Assembly: GCF_034808145.1 (NCBI RefSeq)
Contig: NZ_JAXHGM010000006.1
Span: 124,001 to 188,000 of the forward strand
Length of the DNA stretch: 64,000 nt
From: Halorubellus sp034808145
GTDB taxonomy: Archaea; Halobacteriota; Halobacteria; Halobacteriales; Natrialbaceae
Reading direction: 5' to 3'
Shown here: positions 25,708 to 34,250 of the stretch, piece after piece
How the letters are laid out: every line of letters begins with the position of its first letter
Numbering within the stretch: the first letter of the stretch is position 1
Made by a program: the position numbers and the translations under genes
Notes under the pieces: generated by a model
What the model saw: only the letters and a program-made list of their open reading frames with translations
The model's database searches: none
Told to the model about the DNA's origin: nothing

Positions 25708-27009
25708 TCAGTCGTCGGTCGACTGCGGGTCGGAGACGTCCCGTATCGGCTGCGGGTCGGACCCGTCCCGTCGGTCGGTCGTCGAACGTTCGGCGCGGAA
25801 CGCGAGTGTTCGCGGGGCGTCCTCGCTCGCAGTGGCGTTCCCCCGAACGCCGTCTGCGAGGCCGGACGCCAGGTCGGCGAGAGCGACGCGGTCCCCGGGG
25901 TTGACGGTGTCGGGGAGCGTCGCGTTCTGGGTCGCGTAGGTGGGCATCGTGTCTGGGAGCGCGTGGAGGGCCGCTGCGGGGACGGTGCCGGCGGCGACCG
26001 CGCACGCCGCGGGGTTGGCGAGGTCCGCGACGTCGCGGGCGGTGGCGTCGTCGATGCCGCGGAACGCGGGAACGGTGACGGCGGTGGCGTCGACGCCGCT
26101 GGCGGCGGTCGCGACCGCGTCACCCGCTGGGACCGGGCCGGCGGTGACGGTCGCACCGGCGGCGGCGAGGGTCGTCACGACCCGCCCGGCTTGCGCGCCG
26201 GTGCCGACGACGTGCACGTGGGCGTCGAGCGTCCACGTGGGCGCGGACAGCGGCGTGACGGCGGGCGTGCCCGTGACCGGGTCGTCGACCACGGCGGCGT
26301 CGGCGTCGAACGCGTCCGCGACCGTCGTCCGCTCCAGCACGCGGTCGGGTGGCCCGGCCGCGACAACGCCGCCGTCGGCGAGCAGGACGAGGCGGTCGCA
26401 GTACCGTGCGGCGAGACTCAGGTCGTGGATGGCGGCGACCGCCGTCCGGCCGTCGTCGACGAGGTCGGCGACGAGGTCGAGGGTGCGGACCTGGTGGTTG
26501 ACGTCGAGGCTCGCGGTCGGTTCGTCGAGCAGGAGCGCGGGCGCCTCCTGGGCGAGCGCGCGAGCGAGGACGACGCGCTGGCGCTCGCCGCCACTGACCG
26601 CGGTGATGGCCTTGTCGGCGAACGCGGCGACCTCGGTGCGTTCCATCGCGCGCTCGACGACGTCGTGGTCCTCGCTCGTCGCCCGGTCGAAGCGCCCGCG
26701 GTGTGGCGTGCGTCCCATCGCGACGACGTCGCGCACCGAGAAGTCGAACGCGAGCTGGGTGTCCTGCGGGACGACCGCGATGCGGCGACTGGACTCGCGA
26801 GCGCCGAGGGCTTCGACGGCGTCGCCGTCGACGGTGACGACGCCCTCGTTCGGCGAGAGGACGCCCGAGAGGCATCGCAGGAGCGTCGTCTTCCCCGCGC
26901 CGTTCGGGCCGACGAGGCCGACGAACTCGCCGTCGTCGACCGCCATCGAGACGTTGTCGAGGATGCGGGTTCCACCGAGGGAGACGGCGAGGTCCTCGAT
27001 GCGGATCAC
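25708..27009 (-). CDS. btuD: Cobalamin-type ABC importer ATP-binding protein
   Basis: A 433-residue protein. Residues 1-250 are an ABC ATPase: Walker A GPNGAGKTT (about 34-42), Q-loop VPQDTQ, signature VSGGERQRV, Walker B LLLDEPTASLD and switch His IHDLS. The 180-residue C-terminal extension (from about 255) is Ala/Val/Thr/Asp-rich, with a Rossmann-like pattern (VHVVGTGAQAGRVVTTLAAAG, in parts). This extension occurs in haloarchaeal BtuD but not bacterial ones; its role is unknown. It energises BtuC for uptake of cobalamin, haem or iron chelates. Start is GTG at 27009, overlapping a 39-codon ORF by GTGA. No in-frame ATG exists between btuC and this GTG. Confidence 0.85.
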   Translation of the reverse strand: MIRIEDLAVSLGGTRILDNVSMAVDDGEFVGLVGPNGAGKTTLLRCLSGVLSPNEGVVTVDGDAVEALGARESSRRIAVVPQDTQLAFDFSVRDVVAMGRTPHRGRFDRATSEDHDVVERAMERTEVAAFADKAITAVSGGERQRVVLARALAQEAPALLLDEPTASLDVNHQVRTLDLVADLVDDGRTAVAAIHDLSLAARYCDRLVLLADGGVVAAGPPDRVLERTTVADAFDADAAVVDDPVTGTPAVTPLSAPTWTLDAHVHVVGTGAQAGRVVTTLAAAGATVTAGPVPAGDAVATAASGVDATAVTVPAFRGIDDATARDVADLANPAACAVAAGTVPAAALHALPDTMPTYATQNATLPDTVNPGDRVALADLASGLADGVRGNATASEDAPRTLAFRAERSTTDRRDGSDPQPIRDVSDPQSTDD

Positions 27010-27125
27010 GCCGAGAGCACCCCCGGTCTGCCGTGCGGTCGATCCGGTCGGTGTGGTCGGTGCGGGCGGGACGATCGATTCGGTCGGTGCTGGCGGGACG
27101 GCCGGTGCGGCGGTCGCGCCGTCAT
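27006..27125 (-). CDS. 39-codon linking ORF between btuC and btuD, rich in His-Arg-Pro
   Basis: The ATG at 27125 overlaps the btuC stop (ATGA) and the TGA at 27006-27008 overlaps the btuD start (GTGA). The encoded 39 residues are basic and repeat HRP/RP units (HRPSRQ, HRPNRS, RPHRPHRPD). That composition is unlike haloarchaeal proteins; it reflects imperfect TCGGTCGGTG repeats in the DNA. In the btuD frame the same bases read as a Pro/Ala/Thr linker without a start codon. It may be a coupling leader ORF, or a one-base frameshift may have split an originally longer btuD that began at the ATGA. No function is claimed for the peptide. Confidence 0.35.
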   Translation of the reverse strand: MTARPPHRPSRQHRPNRSSRPHRPHRPDRPHGRPGVLSA

Positions 27126-28216
27126 AGTTCGTGCACCTCGCGGCGGCGGAGGAGGAACAGGAAGAACGGTGCGCCGACGGCGGCAGTGACGACGCCGACG
27201 GGCAGGGTTGCGGCGGTCGAGCGCGCGAGCGTGTCCGTCGCGACGAGGAAGATGCCGCCGGCGAGCGCGCTCGTTGGGAGGAGCACGCGGTGGTCGGGGC
27301 CGACGACGAGCCGGAGGACGTGCGGGACGACGAGCCCGACGAACCCGATGACGCCGGCGACGGCGACCGCGGCGGCGGTGACGATGCTCCCGACCGCGAG
27401 CAGCACGCGCTTCGTGCGTTCGACCTCGATGCCGAGCGTCCGCGCGTCCTCCTCGCCGAGCAGGAGGACGTTCAGGTCGCGCGTGAACGGGAGGAGGGCG
27501 GCGAAGAGGACGAGGACGACGGGAGCGGCGACGGCGACGTCGCCCCACGCGGCGTTGTTCAGGTCGCCCATCAGCCAGTAGATGGCTCGGCGGATGCTCT
27601 CGCCGGACTGCACGAGCAGGAACGAGACGACAGCGCCGAGGAACGTCTGGACGGCGACGCCGGCGAGGAGCAGGGTCGCGACGGGCGTCCGGCCACCTTC
27701 GGTCGCGATGGCGTACACGAGGAACGCCGCGAGGATGGCGCCGGCGAACGCGGCGGTCTGGATGCCGACGCCGCGCGGGAGACCGAGCGGGCCGGTGACG
27801 GCGACGACGACGCCGGGCGCGGTGATGGCGGCGACCGCGCCGAGGGCGGCACCGGAGGAGACGCCGACGATGCTCGGGTCCGCCATCGGGTTCCGGAAGA
27901 ACCCCTGCATGACGGTGCCGGCGGCCGCGAGCGCGAACCCGACGACCGCCGCGAGGACGATGCGTGGACCGCGGACGCCGACGACGATGAGCTGTTGGGT
28001 GGACTCGACGTCGAACGCGAACGGGTACGCGAGTTCGAGGCCGAAGCCGCCCTGGACGGTGACGCCGACCGGGACGGGCATCGCGTTGAGCAGTGCCTTC
28101 GCGACCGTCGCGTAGGGGATCGAGACCGGGCCGACGGTCGCCGCTCCTGCGATGGTCGCGACGAGTGCGACCCCGAGCGCTGTGGAGTACCCAATGGCTG
28201 CCGTCCCGGCTCGCAT
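27122..28216 (-). CDS. btuC: Cobalamin-type ABC importer permease (FecCD family)
   Basis: This 364-residue permease has about ten membrane helices. FecCD hallmarks are VRGPRIVLAAVVGFALAAAG, then MQGFFRNPMADPSIVGVSSGAALGA (in parts), the coupling-helix region with GLVVPHVLRLVVGPDHR, and LLPTSALAGG. It forms the channel for BtuF-delivered substrate. ATG at 28216 is preferred over a GTG at 28231: a TATA-like GTATTTACC on this strand at about 28242-28250 sits 27 bases upstream of 28216, leaving too little room for 28231. It is divergent from btuF across about 60 bases and upstream of btuD. Confidence 0.87.
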   Translation of the reverse strand: MRAGTAAIGYSTALGVALVATIAGAATVGPVSIPYATVAKALLNAMPVPVGVTVQGGFGLELAYPFAFDVESTQQLIVVGVRGPRIVLAAVVGFALAAAGTVMQGFFRNPMADPSIVGVSSGAALGAVAAITAPGVVVAVTGPLGLPRGVGIQTAAFAGAILAAFLVYAIATEGGRTPVATLLLAGVAVQTFLGAVVSFLLVQSGESIRRAIYWLMGDLNNAAWGDVAVAAPVVLVLFAALLPFTRDLNVLLLGEEDARTLGIEVERTKRVLLAVGSIVTAAAVAVAGVIGFVGLVVPHVLRLVVGPDHRVLLPTSALAGGIFLVATDTLARSTAATLPVGVVTAAVGAPFFLFLLRRREVHEL

Positions 28217-28276
28217 CGATACAAAGTCCACTTGCTTTAGGTAAATACTTGTTGCACAAGCCGGGACCTGGTTACG
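28217..28276. promoter_or_regulatory. Compact divergent btuC/btuF promoter
   Basis: Sixty bases separate the two starts. TTTAGGTAAATACTT (28236-28250) serves as TATA region for both: on the plus strand AAATACTT lies about 27 bases before the btuF ATG, and on the minus strand AAGTATTTACC lies about 27 bases before btuC. One bound regulator could therefore control the whole importer. The half-site TTTAGG resembles one arm of the palindrome at 361, but the second arm is absent. Confidence 0.55.
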
Positions 28277-29515
28277 ATGACGAAGTCAACCGCCGTTCTC
28301 GTAACGGTCCTTGCGTTCGCGCTCGTCGTCACGCCCGCGGCCGCCGCCGTCGGTCAGGGCGCGACGTCGACCATCGACGCAGGGGCTTCCGCCGCACCGG
28401 GCGCGACGCACGCGTCCGTCGGTGCGAACGACACGAGTAGGACAACCCAACACTGCACGTTCCCACGCACGCTCCGGGACGCCTCCGGCACGCAGGTCGA
28501 GGTGAGCGAGGAACCCGAGCGCGTCGTCACGCTCGGGCCCGCGAGCGCCCAGACGATGTGGGAACTCGGCGCACAGGACAAGGTCGTCGGCGTCACGCAG
28601 TTCGCCGCGTACCTCGACGGCGCCACCGAGAAGGCGAACGTCTCCGGCGCCGGCCGGGCGCGCATCAGCGTCGAGCGCGTCGTCGCCCAGCAGCCGGACG
28701 TCGTCCTCGCCGAGAACGTCTCCAGCCCCGAGACCGTCTCGAAGCTCCGCGACGCCGGCATCACCGTCTACTACTTCAACAACTCCGAGAGCATCGACGA
28801 CGTCTACCGGAAGGTCGCCGTCACCGGTCAGCTCGTCGGCGAGTGCGACGCCGCCGTCGACTCGGTCCGCTCGATGAAAGAGGAGATGGCGATCGTCGAG
28901 AACGCGACCGACGGCGAGGAACCCCGGAACTTCCTGTACGCGCTGTTCGGATACACCGCGGGCGAGAACACGTTCATCAACTCCGGCTTGACCGCCGCGG
29001 GCGGGAACAACCTCGCGGTCGGCGTCGTCGAGTTCCCGCCGAACGGGTACGCGCCGATCAACCCGGAGACGGTCGCGAACCTCAGCGTCGACTGGATCGT
29101 CTACCCCGAGACGCCCGCGGCCATCCCGCAGAACGCCGCGTGGAACCAGACGACGGCCGTCCAGGAGGAGAACCTCGTCGCCGTTGACCGGGACCAGATC
29201 AGTCAGCCCGCGCCGCGCGTCGTCCTCGCGGTCCGCAGTCTCGCGAAGACGTGGTACCCCGAAGCGTACGAGAGCGCGAACGAGAGCCTCCGCGGAACCG
29301 TCGAGGTGGACGCGGACATCTACGCGAGCGCGGACGCCGAGGCCACGACGACGACCACGTCGTCGACCGACGACGCCGAGACCGCCGCAACGACGACCGA
29401 GTCGAGCGAGCCGACGACCACGACGGCGGACTCCGGTGACACGCCCGGGTTCGGGCTCGTCGCGATGCTCGCCGCCGCGGCACTCGTCGTCGGCGCCCTC
29501 GCCCGCCGCGACTGA
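28277..29515 (+). CDS. btuF: Cobalamin-type ABC importer substrate-binding protein, PGF-CTERM anchored
   Basis: A 412-residue exported protein with a Sec signal (about 1-24: VLVTVLAFALVVTPAAA). The class III periplasmic-binding fold of BtuF/FepB starts at RVVTLGPASAQTMWELGAQDKVVGV (in parts) and includes PDVVLAENVSSPETVSKLRD and FFPNGYAP-like loops. A Thr/Ser/Asp-rich stalk runs about 345-388. The C-terminus DTPGFG plus hydrophobic helix and ARRD is the PGF-CTERM signal for archaeosortase processing and lipid attachment. It captures corrinoids or metal chelates outside the cell and passes them to BtuC. A leaderless start fits the shared promoter. Confidence 0.88.
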   Translation: MTKSTAVLVTVLAFALVVTPAAAAVGQGATSTIDAGASAAPGATHASVGANDTSRTTQHCTFPRTLRDASGTQVEVSEEPERVVTLGPASAQTMWELGAQDKVVGVTQFAAYLDGATEKANVSGAGRARISVERVVAQQPDVVLAENVSSPETVSKLRDAGITVYYFNNSESIDDVYRKVAVTGQLVGECDAAVDSVRSMKEEMAIVENATDGEEPRNFLYALFGYTAGENTFINSGLTAAGGNNLAVGVVEFPPNGYAPINPETVANLSVDWIVYPETPAAIPQNAAWNQTTAVQEENLVAVDRDQISQPAPRVVLAVRSLAKTWYPEAYESANESLRGTVEVDADIYASADAEATTTTTSSTDDAETAATTTESSEPTTTTADSGDTPGFGLVAMLAAAALVVGALARRD

Positions 29516-29603
29516 CGCCGTATCGACGCAGCCGCCGCTTCGGCCTTCTTTCTCGACCCGCGATTCCGGAAAGGTTGTAAGTCCCACGACCGGACCGGTG
29601 GGT

Positions 29604-29885
29604 ATGGTCGAGAACGTCCTCTATCCCGCGTACTTCGACGCGACGCTCTCCCGCGCCGACGGGCGACGCGTCCCCGCCGACCTCGCCGTCGACGACCCCG
29701 AGGTCGACGAGATAGCAAAAGCCGTCCAGCAGGTCGGGTACGACGTCGTCGTCGAACGCGACAAACAGTACAGCCGCGAAGGCCACCGCGACCGCGGGCG
29801 CGTCCTCGTCAAGAACCCCGACGGCGACGCGAAGAACGACATCGTCCAGGCAGCCGCGGCCTACGTGAACGCGCTCCGCGAATGA
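29604..29885 (+). CDS. srp19: Signal recognition particle subunit SRP19
   Basis: A 93-residue protein with the SRP19 core: VLYPAYFDATLSRADGRRVP at the N-terminus, VDDPEVDEIAKAVQQVGYDVVVERDKQYSRE (in parts), and GRVLVKNPDGD. It binds the tips of SRP RNA helices 6 and 8 and prepares the RNA for SRP54 in co-translational targeting. The 7S RNA and SRP54 genes are not in the window. ATG at 29604 begins the recognised domain. gar1 follows after 25 bases, so the two probably share a transcript. Confidence 0.92.
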   Translation: MVENVLYPAYFDATLSRADGRRVPADLAVDDPEVDEIAKAVQQVGYDVVVERDKQYSREGHRDRGRVLVKNPDGDAKNDIVQAAAAYVNALRE

Positions 29886-29910
29886 CGACCGTCGTCGCGA
29901 GGCGGTCGAG

Positions 29911-30135
29911 ATGAAGCGCGTCGGCGAGGTCGTCCGCGTCGCGCAGGGGCTCGCGGTCGCTCGCGTGAGCGACGACGACCCGCCGCGCATCGGCGCGGGC
30001 GTGGTCGACGAGAACCTCGACGACGTCGGGCGCGTCGTCGACGTCTTCGGGCCCGTCACGCGGCCGTACGTCGCCGTGTCCGCGGACGGCGTCGACCCCG
30101 CGCTCCTCCTCGGCGAGAAGCTGTACGCGCGCTGA
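29911..30135 (+). CDS. gar1: H/ACA RNP subunit Gar1
   Basis: A 74-residue Gar1 protein, a single small beta-barrel: MKRVGEVVRVAQGLAVAR, then GAGVVDENLDDVGRVVDVFGPVTRPYVAV (in parts), and LGEKLYAR. The VFGPV.RPYV stretch is the family hallmark. Gar1 binds Cbf5 and speeds product release during RNA-guided pseudouridylation. It lacks the Gly/Arg-rich tails of eukaryotic Gar1, as usual in archaea. It follows srp19, and the presenilin-family protease gene follows 66 bases later. Confidence 0.92.
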   Translation: MKRVGEVVRVAQGLAVARVSDDDPPRIGAGVVDENLDDVGRVVDVFGPVTRPYVAVSADGVDPALLLGEKLYAR

Positions 30136-30201
30136 CCTGGCATTCTTCCGGCACCGTCACGGAGCGAAACGTACTCCCGGCGCGGACGGGTACTCGCGGG
30201 C

Positions 30202-31227
30202 ATGGAAGACCGCACGCGCATCTACGGCGTGGTCGCGTTCGCGATGGCGCTGTTCCTCGGGGTCCAGCTCGGCGGGCTTATCCTCGTCGAGCCGCTGGAG
30301 GCCGCGGACAAGGCGTTCACGCAGAACCCCGACGACCCGACGAACTCCATCCTGTACGTCGGCGCCATCCTCGTGATGACGGCGCTGATGCTCGCCGCGT
30401 TCAAGTACGACCTCGACTGGATCGTCCGCGGGTTCGTCGTGGTCGCGAGCGCCGGCCTCGCCTGGCAGGTGTTCGACGTCCTCGTCCCCAGTCCGTTCGG
30501 GCTCGCGCTCGCCGCACTCGTCGGCGTCGCACTCGTCGCGTACCCGGAGTGGTACGTCATCGACGCCGCGGGCGTCCTCATGGGCGGCGCCGCCGCCGGC
30601 CTGTTCGGCATCAGCTTCGGGCTCCTCCCGACGCTCGTCCTCCTCGTCGTCCTCGCCGTCTACGACGCGATCAGCGTGTACGGGACCGAGCACATGCTCG
30701 ACCTCGCCGACGGCGTGATGGACATGAAGGTCCCCGTCATCCTCGTCCTCCCCACGTCGCTCACGTACTCGTTCCTCGACATGCAGTCACCGGACAACGT
30801 CGACACCGGCGACGAGGACGAGGTCGCCGCCGACGGCGGGAACGCGGACGCGTCCGCAGAGCAGGACCCCGCGAACGCGGAACCCGCAGGCGACGCCGAG
30901 GACGACACCGCTCTCGACCGGGGCGCGTTCTTCGTCGGCCTCGGCGACGCCGTCATGCCCACGATACTGGTCGCGAGCGCCGCACACTTCCACACCGCCG
31001 TCCCGAACGGCCCGCTCCCCGACCTCGGCCTCCCGCTCGTCACGATGAACCTGCCCGCCCTCGGCGCCATCGTCGGCACCCAGCTCGGGCTCGTCGTCCT
31101 CCTCTGGATGGTCTTCAAGGGGCGGGCACACGCCGGCCTCCCACTCCTCAACGGCGGCGCCATCGCCGGCTACCTCCTCTGCGCGCTCGCCGCAGGCCTG
31201 CCACTGACCGCCGCGCTCGGCCTCTGA
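30202..31227 (+). CDS. Presenilin-family intramembrane aspartyl protease (PSH)
   Basis: A 341-residue polytopic membrane protein with nine probable helices. The catalytic aspartates are D155 in the YD motif (AVYDAISVYG) and D249 in GLGD (FVGLGDAVM). The third presenilin motif, PAL, is changed to LPLLN at about 313-317. A 50-residue acidic loop separates helices 6 and 7 (about 196-238), where presenilins are cleaved during maturation. Archaeal PSH cuts transmembrane peptides like gamma-secretase. It sits after srp19-gar1, an arrangement suggesting a link with membrane-protein handling. Confidence 0.87.
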   Translation: MEDRTRIYGVVAFAMALFLGVQLGGLILVEPLEAADKAFTQNPDDPTNSILYVGAILVMTALMLAAFKYDLDWIVRGFVVVASAGLAWQVFDVLVPSPFGLALAALVGVALVAYPEWYVIDAAGVLMGGAAAGLFGISFGLLPTLVLLVVLAVYDAISVYGTEHMLDLADGVMDMKVPVILVLPTSLTYSFLDMQSPDNVDTGDEDEVAADGGNADASAEQDPANAEPAGDAEDDTALDRGAFFVGLGDAVMPTILVASAAHFHTAVPNGPLPDLGLPLVTMNLPALGAIVGTQLGLVVLLWMVFKGRAHAGLPLLNGGAIAGYLLCALAAGLPLTAALGL

Positions 31228-31260
31228 ACGCGCGGCAGCAGTATCAACTCGATAGAACCA

Positions 31261-31354
31261 ACACGGAACCGGCGACCTGGCGCCCGCCGGATGCTTACCT
31301 ACCAGTGACACCGAACCGGCGGCCTGGCGGCCGCCGGACGATTACCTACCGGTG
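31261..31354. repeat. 47-bp tandem duplication with hairpin between convergent genes
   Basis: Units 31261-31307 and 31308-31354 match at 41 of 47 positions. Unit 2 contains the last codons and stop of the ornithine-cyclodeaminase-family gene (its TAA is 31342-31344 reversed); unit 1 is its non-coding copy. Each has a GC-rich inverted repeat; in unit 2 it is perfect, CCGGCGGCC, loop TGGC, GGCCGCCGG. Placed between convergent genes, the hairpins may act as a two-way terminator, and the copy arose by local duplication. Confidence 0.75.
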
Positions 31355-32343
31355 AGTGCTTCACTCGCCGGCAGCCACTCGACCTCGGTGCCGAGGTCCT
31401 CGTCCGCGGCCATCGCGCGCTCGTAGAGGAGGTACGCGCCGGCGACCGTCTCGATGCCGGTCCCGCCGGAGTCGAAGACCGTTATCTCGTCGCGGCTGGT
31501 GCGGCCCTCGGCGGTCCCCGCGACGACCTCGCCGAGTTCCGCGTGCACGTCGCTCTCGTCGACCACGCCCGCGTCCATCGCCGCGATGAACGACCCCGCG
31601 TCCTGTGGGACGCGCTCGCGCAGGTCGGGGACGTACGTCCCGCGCTCGATGGTGGTCGCGTCCAGCTCGCGCTTCTCCGGGTCGTACTGACCCATCGCGG
31701 TGACGTGAGCGCCCTCGTCCAGGTCCGCACCGTCGAACACCGGCTCGCTCGCGGTCGTCGCCGTTATCACGACGTCCGCGTCCTCCACGGCCGCCGCGGC
31801 CGAGGGAACCGCCGCGACCGCCGGGTCGAGGCGGTCGTTCATCTCCGCGGCGAAGTCCTCGCGGCTCTCCTTCGTCGGTGAGTACACGTCCACCGTCTCG
31901 AAGTCGCGAACGGTCACGGTCGCGCGGAGCTGCCCCCTCGCCTGCGCACCCGACCCGATGACGGCGAGACTGCTCGCGTCCCGGCGCGCGAGCGCGTCCA
32001 CGCCCACCGCACCGGCCGCCCCCGTCTTGAACGGGTTCATGCTCGCGCCGTCGACCAGAGCCAGGGGCTCGCCCGACTCGGCGTCGAACAGCGGCGTCGC
32101 GAACCACGCGTCCCGGTCCGCGAACCCCGCGGAGTACATGTAGCCACCCATCGCGCCGGTGTCGGGGAGGACGGCCGCGTACGAGAACAGCATCCCAGGC
32201 GGGTCCGCGTTCCGGAGCGTCGTCCGCGGTTTCGCGGACGCGCCCTCGCCTCGCTGCCGGTACCCGTCGCGGACCGCGTCCACGAACGCCTCGGGGTCGG
32301 CGAGTCCGCTCACGTCGTCGCTCGAGAGGAACAGCGCTGTCAT
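31342..32343 (-). CDS. Ornithine cyclodeaminase / mu-crystallin family protein
   Basis: A 333-residue NAD(P)-binding enzyme. The N-terminal part (KPRTTLRNADPPGMLFSYAA, ending at the family's GGYMYS strand) joins a Rossmann domain with GSGAQARGQL around residues 130-140. The lysine in MNPFKTGAAGAVGVDAL is the usual catalytic/substrate contact. Family activities include ornithine to proline, alanine dehydrogenase and ketimine reductase; substrate is not assignable. ATG at 32343 gives the standard start (MTALFLSSDDV). Its 3' terminal codons are part of a tandem duplication. Confidence 0.82.
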   Translation of the reverse strand: MTALFLSSDDVSGLADPEAFVDAVRDGYRQRGEGASAKPRTTLRNADPPGMLFSYAAVLPDTGAMGGYMYSAGFADRDAWFATPLFDAESGEPLALVDGASMNPFKTGAAGAVGVDALARRDASSLAVIGSGAQARGQLRATVTVRDFETVDVYSPTKESREDFAAEMNDRLDPAVAAVPSAAAAVEDADVVITATTASEPVFDGADLDEGAHVTAMGQYDPEKRELDATTIERGTYVPDLRERVPQDAGSFIAAMDAGVVDESDVHAELGEVVAGTAEGRTSRDEITVFDSGGTGIETVAGAYLLYERAMAADEDLGTEVEWLPASEALTGR

Positions 32344-32433
32344 GAGCGTACGTCGGGGCGCGAATCGCAAAAAGGGGCCGGGTAGGCGAGTTGGCTGGGT
32401 CGCGGTCGCTCGGGGCCGATAGCGGCGGGTCGG

Positions 32434-32676
32434 TTATTCGGCGTCGGGGACTGATGTCGTCGGCGTCGACTCCGCGCTGCTGTTGCCCGTGCGGAGGCTC
32501 GGTGCGTCGACGGGACCGTTCACGAACATCGCGTGGCCGATGAGGGCGACGGCGACGAGCGCGCCGAGCGTGACGGCGGTGCTGAGCGCGAGGTCGGTTG
32601 CGAAGGTGAGCGAGCCGGAGATGCCGAGGAGCGAGAGCGGGATCGCCCCGAGCACGATGTCGTAGTACCCAGTCAT
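32434..32676 (-). CDS. Small two-helix membrane protein
   Basis: An 80-residue protein with two hydrophobic helices (about 5-25, IVLGAIPLSLLGISG; and 32-55, STAVTLGALVAVALIGHAMF) and a short polar tail. No family function is known to me; similar short ORFs recur in haloarchaeal chromosomes. ATG at 32676 is chosen because upstream in-frame sequence is cysteine-containing and non-acidic. A TATA-like GTGTATATTA lies almost against the start; an AAGATACAAGTACC about 30 bases upstream may be the true promoter. Confidence 0.6.
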   Translation of the reverse strand: MTGYYDIVLGAIPLSLLGISGSLTFATDLALSTAVTLGALVAVALIGHAMFVNGPVDAPSLRTGNSSAESTPTTSVPDAE

Positions 32677-32915
32677 AATATACACTAACAGATGCGACAC
32701 GGGTACTTGTATCTTCGGGTCGAATCCATTCAGTATTCCACGTGTCGATGACTCGTATTTGCCACAGCACACCTGAGTTACATACTCGTAACTTATGAGA
32801 ATACAACAAGTAGGAAAACGCCCGACATGAAGGGGTTTACCTGAGGTGAACCACTCGGTGGTCGACCTCAGCGTCGGCCCGGACACCCGGGGAATCTACC
32901 CCGACCGGTGGGCTC

Positions 32916-34223
32916 TTGTCGGAGAACGCCCTCGCCGGTCACGTGGACCGGAACGACCGCGCCGTCGTCGGCCTCGCGACAGTCGGACACGCGAGCGTGC
33001 ACACGTTCGAACTCGCCATCCCCCTGTTCATCCCGCTCTGGCTCGCCGAGTTCGAGACCCTCGACCTCCTCGTCGCGACCGTGCCCTTCGACGCGGCCGC
33101 AGCCGGCATCCTCGTCACCATCGGGTACGGCCTGTTCGGCGTCGGCGCCCTCCCCGGCGGCGTGCTCGCGGACCGCATCGGCTCGAAGCGACTCATCGTC
33201 GCGTGCCTGTTCGGAATGAGCGGCGCGTTCGTCGTCCTCGCACTCGCACCGACCGCGCTCGCGGTCGGCGCCGCACTCGCACTCTGGGGTGCCGCCGCGA
33301 GCGTCTACCACCCCGCGGGCCTCTCGATGCTCTCGCGCGGTGCGAGCGAACGCGGGAAGGCGTTCGCGTACCACGGCATGGCGGGGAACCTCGGCATCGC
33401 CCTCGGCCCGTTCGTCGTCGCGGTCGCACTCGTCGTCGCCGAATGGCAGACCGTCGCCATCGCACTCGCCGCACCGGTCCTCGTCGTCGCCGGGCTCGCC
33501 ACGCGCATCGACGTCGACGAACGCGCCGCCGTCGACGCCGGCGATTCCGACGACGAACCGACCGCCGCGAGCGACGGCGGCGAGGACCGCACCAGCTCCG
33601 TCGAGTCGTTCGCGGACTTCACGCTCGGGTCGAAGGAGCTGTTCCTCGGCGGGTTCGCGCTCATCTTCCCGGTCGTCGTCGCCTCCGGCCTCTACTACCG
33701 CGGCATCCTCACGTTCCTCCCCGAGGTCCTGTCGACGTACGACGCGTTCGCGGCCGTCGCGCTCGGCGACCTCTCGCTGGAGACGTACCGGTACGCGTAC
33801 GCGGGCCTCCTCGCGGTCGGCATCCTCGGCCAGTACGCCGGCGGGCGCGTCAGCGACCACGTCGAGCCCGAGCGGGCGCTCGCGCCGGCGTTCCTCGTGC
33901 TCGCCGTCCTCGCCGCGTTCGTGCTGCCCGCGGCGAACGCCGGGCTCGTCCCGTTCCTCGTACTCGGCGTCGTCCTCGGGACGATGCTGTTCTTCGTCCA
34001 GCCGCTCTACCAGGCCGCCGTCGCCGACCACACGCCGCCCGGGACCAGAGGGCTCTCGTACGGGTACACGTACCTCGGCGTGTTCGGCGTCGGCGCGCTC
34101 GGCGGCGCGCTCGCCGGTGCCATCCTCGAGTTCGCGGACGCGGCGGCGCTGTTCGCGACCCTCGGCGTCATCGCGCTCCTGGGCGCCGGCGCGGCGCTCG
34201 CGCTCGCGAGACGCGGTGACTGA
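32916..34223 (+). CDS. Major facilitator superfamily transporter
   Basis: A 435-residue protein with about 12 membrane helices in two halves, joined by an acidic loop (about 205-235). The MFS signature between helices 2 and 3 reads GGVLADRIGSKRL. The N-terminus resembles haloarchaeal MFS proteins (VDRNDRAVVGLATVGHASVHTFEL, in parts). The substrate is unknown. Start is uncertain: TTG at 32916 gives MSENALAG, whereas GTG at 32943 would begin VDRNDRAVV; both keep all helices. The next gene, DUF3054, converges. Confidence 0.8.
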   Translation: MSENALAGHVDRNDRAVVGLATVGHASVHTFELAIPLFIPLWLAEFETLDLLVATVPFDAAAAGILVTIGYGLFGVGALPGGVLADRIGSKRLIVACLFGMSGAFVVLALAPTALAVGAALALWGAAASVYHPAGLSMLSRGASERGKAFAYHGMAGNLGIALGPFVVAVALVVAEWQTVAIALAAPVLVVAGLATRIDVDERAAVDAGDSDDEPTAASDGGEDRTSSVESFADFTLGSKELFLGGFALIFPVVVASGLYYRGILTFLPEVLSTYDAFAAVALGDLSLETYRYAYAGLLAVGILGQYAGGRVSDHVEPERALAPAFLVLAVLAAFVLPAANAGLVPFLVLGVVLGTMLFFVQPLYQAAVADHTPPGTRGLSYGYTYLGVFGVGALGGALAGAILEFADAAALFATLGVIALLGAGAALALARRGD

Positions 34224-34250
34224 CCGCGACCGGCCGCGCTCGACGCCCGG

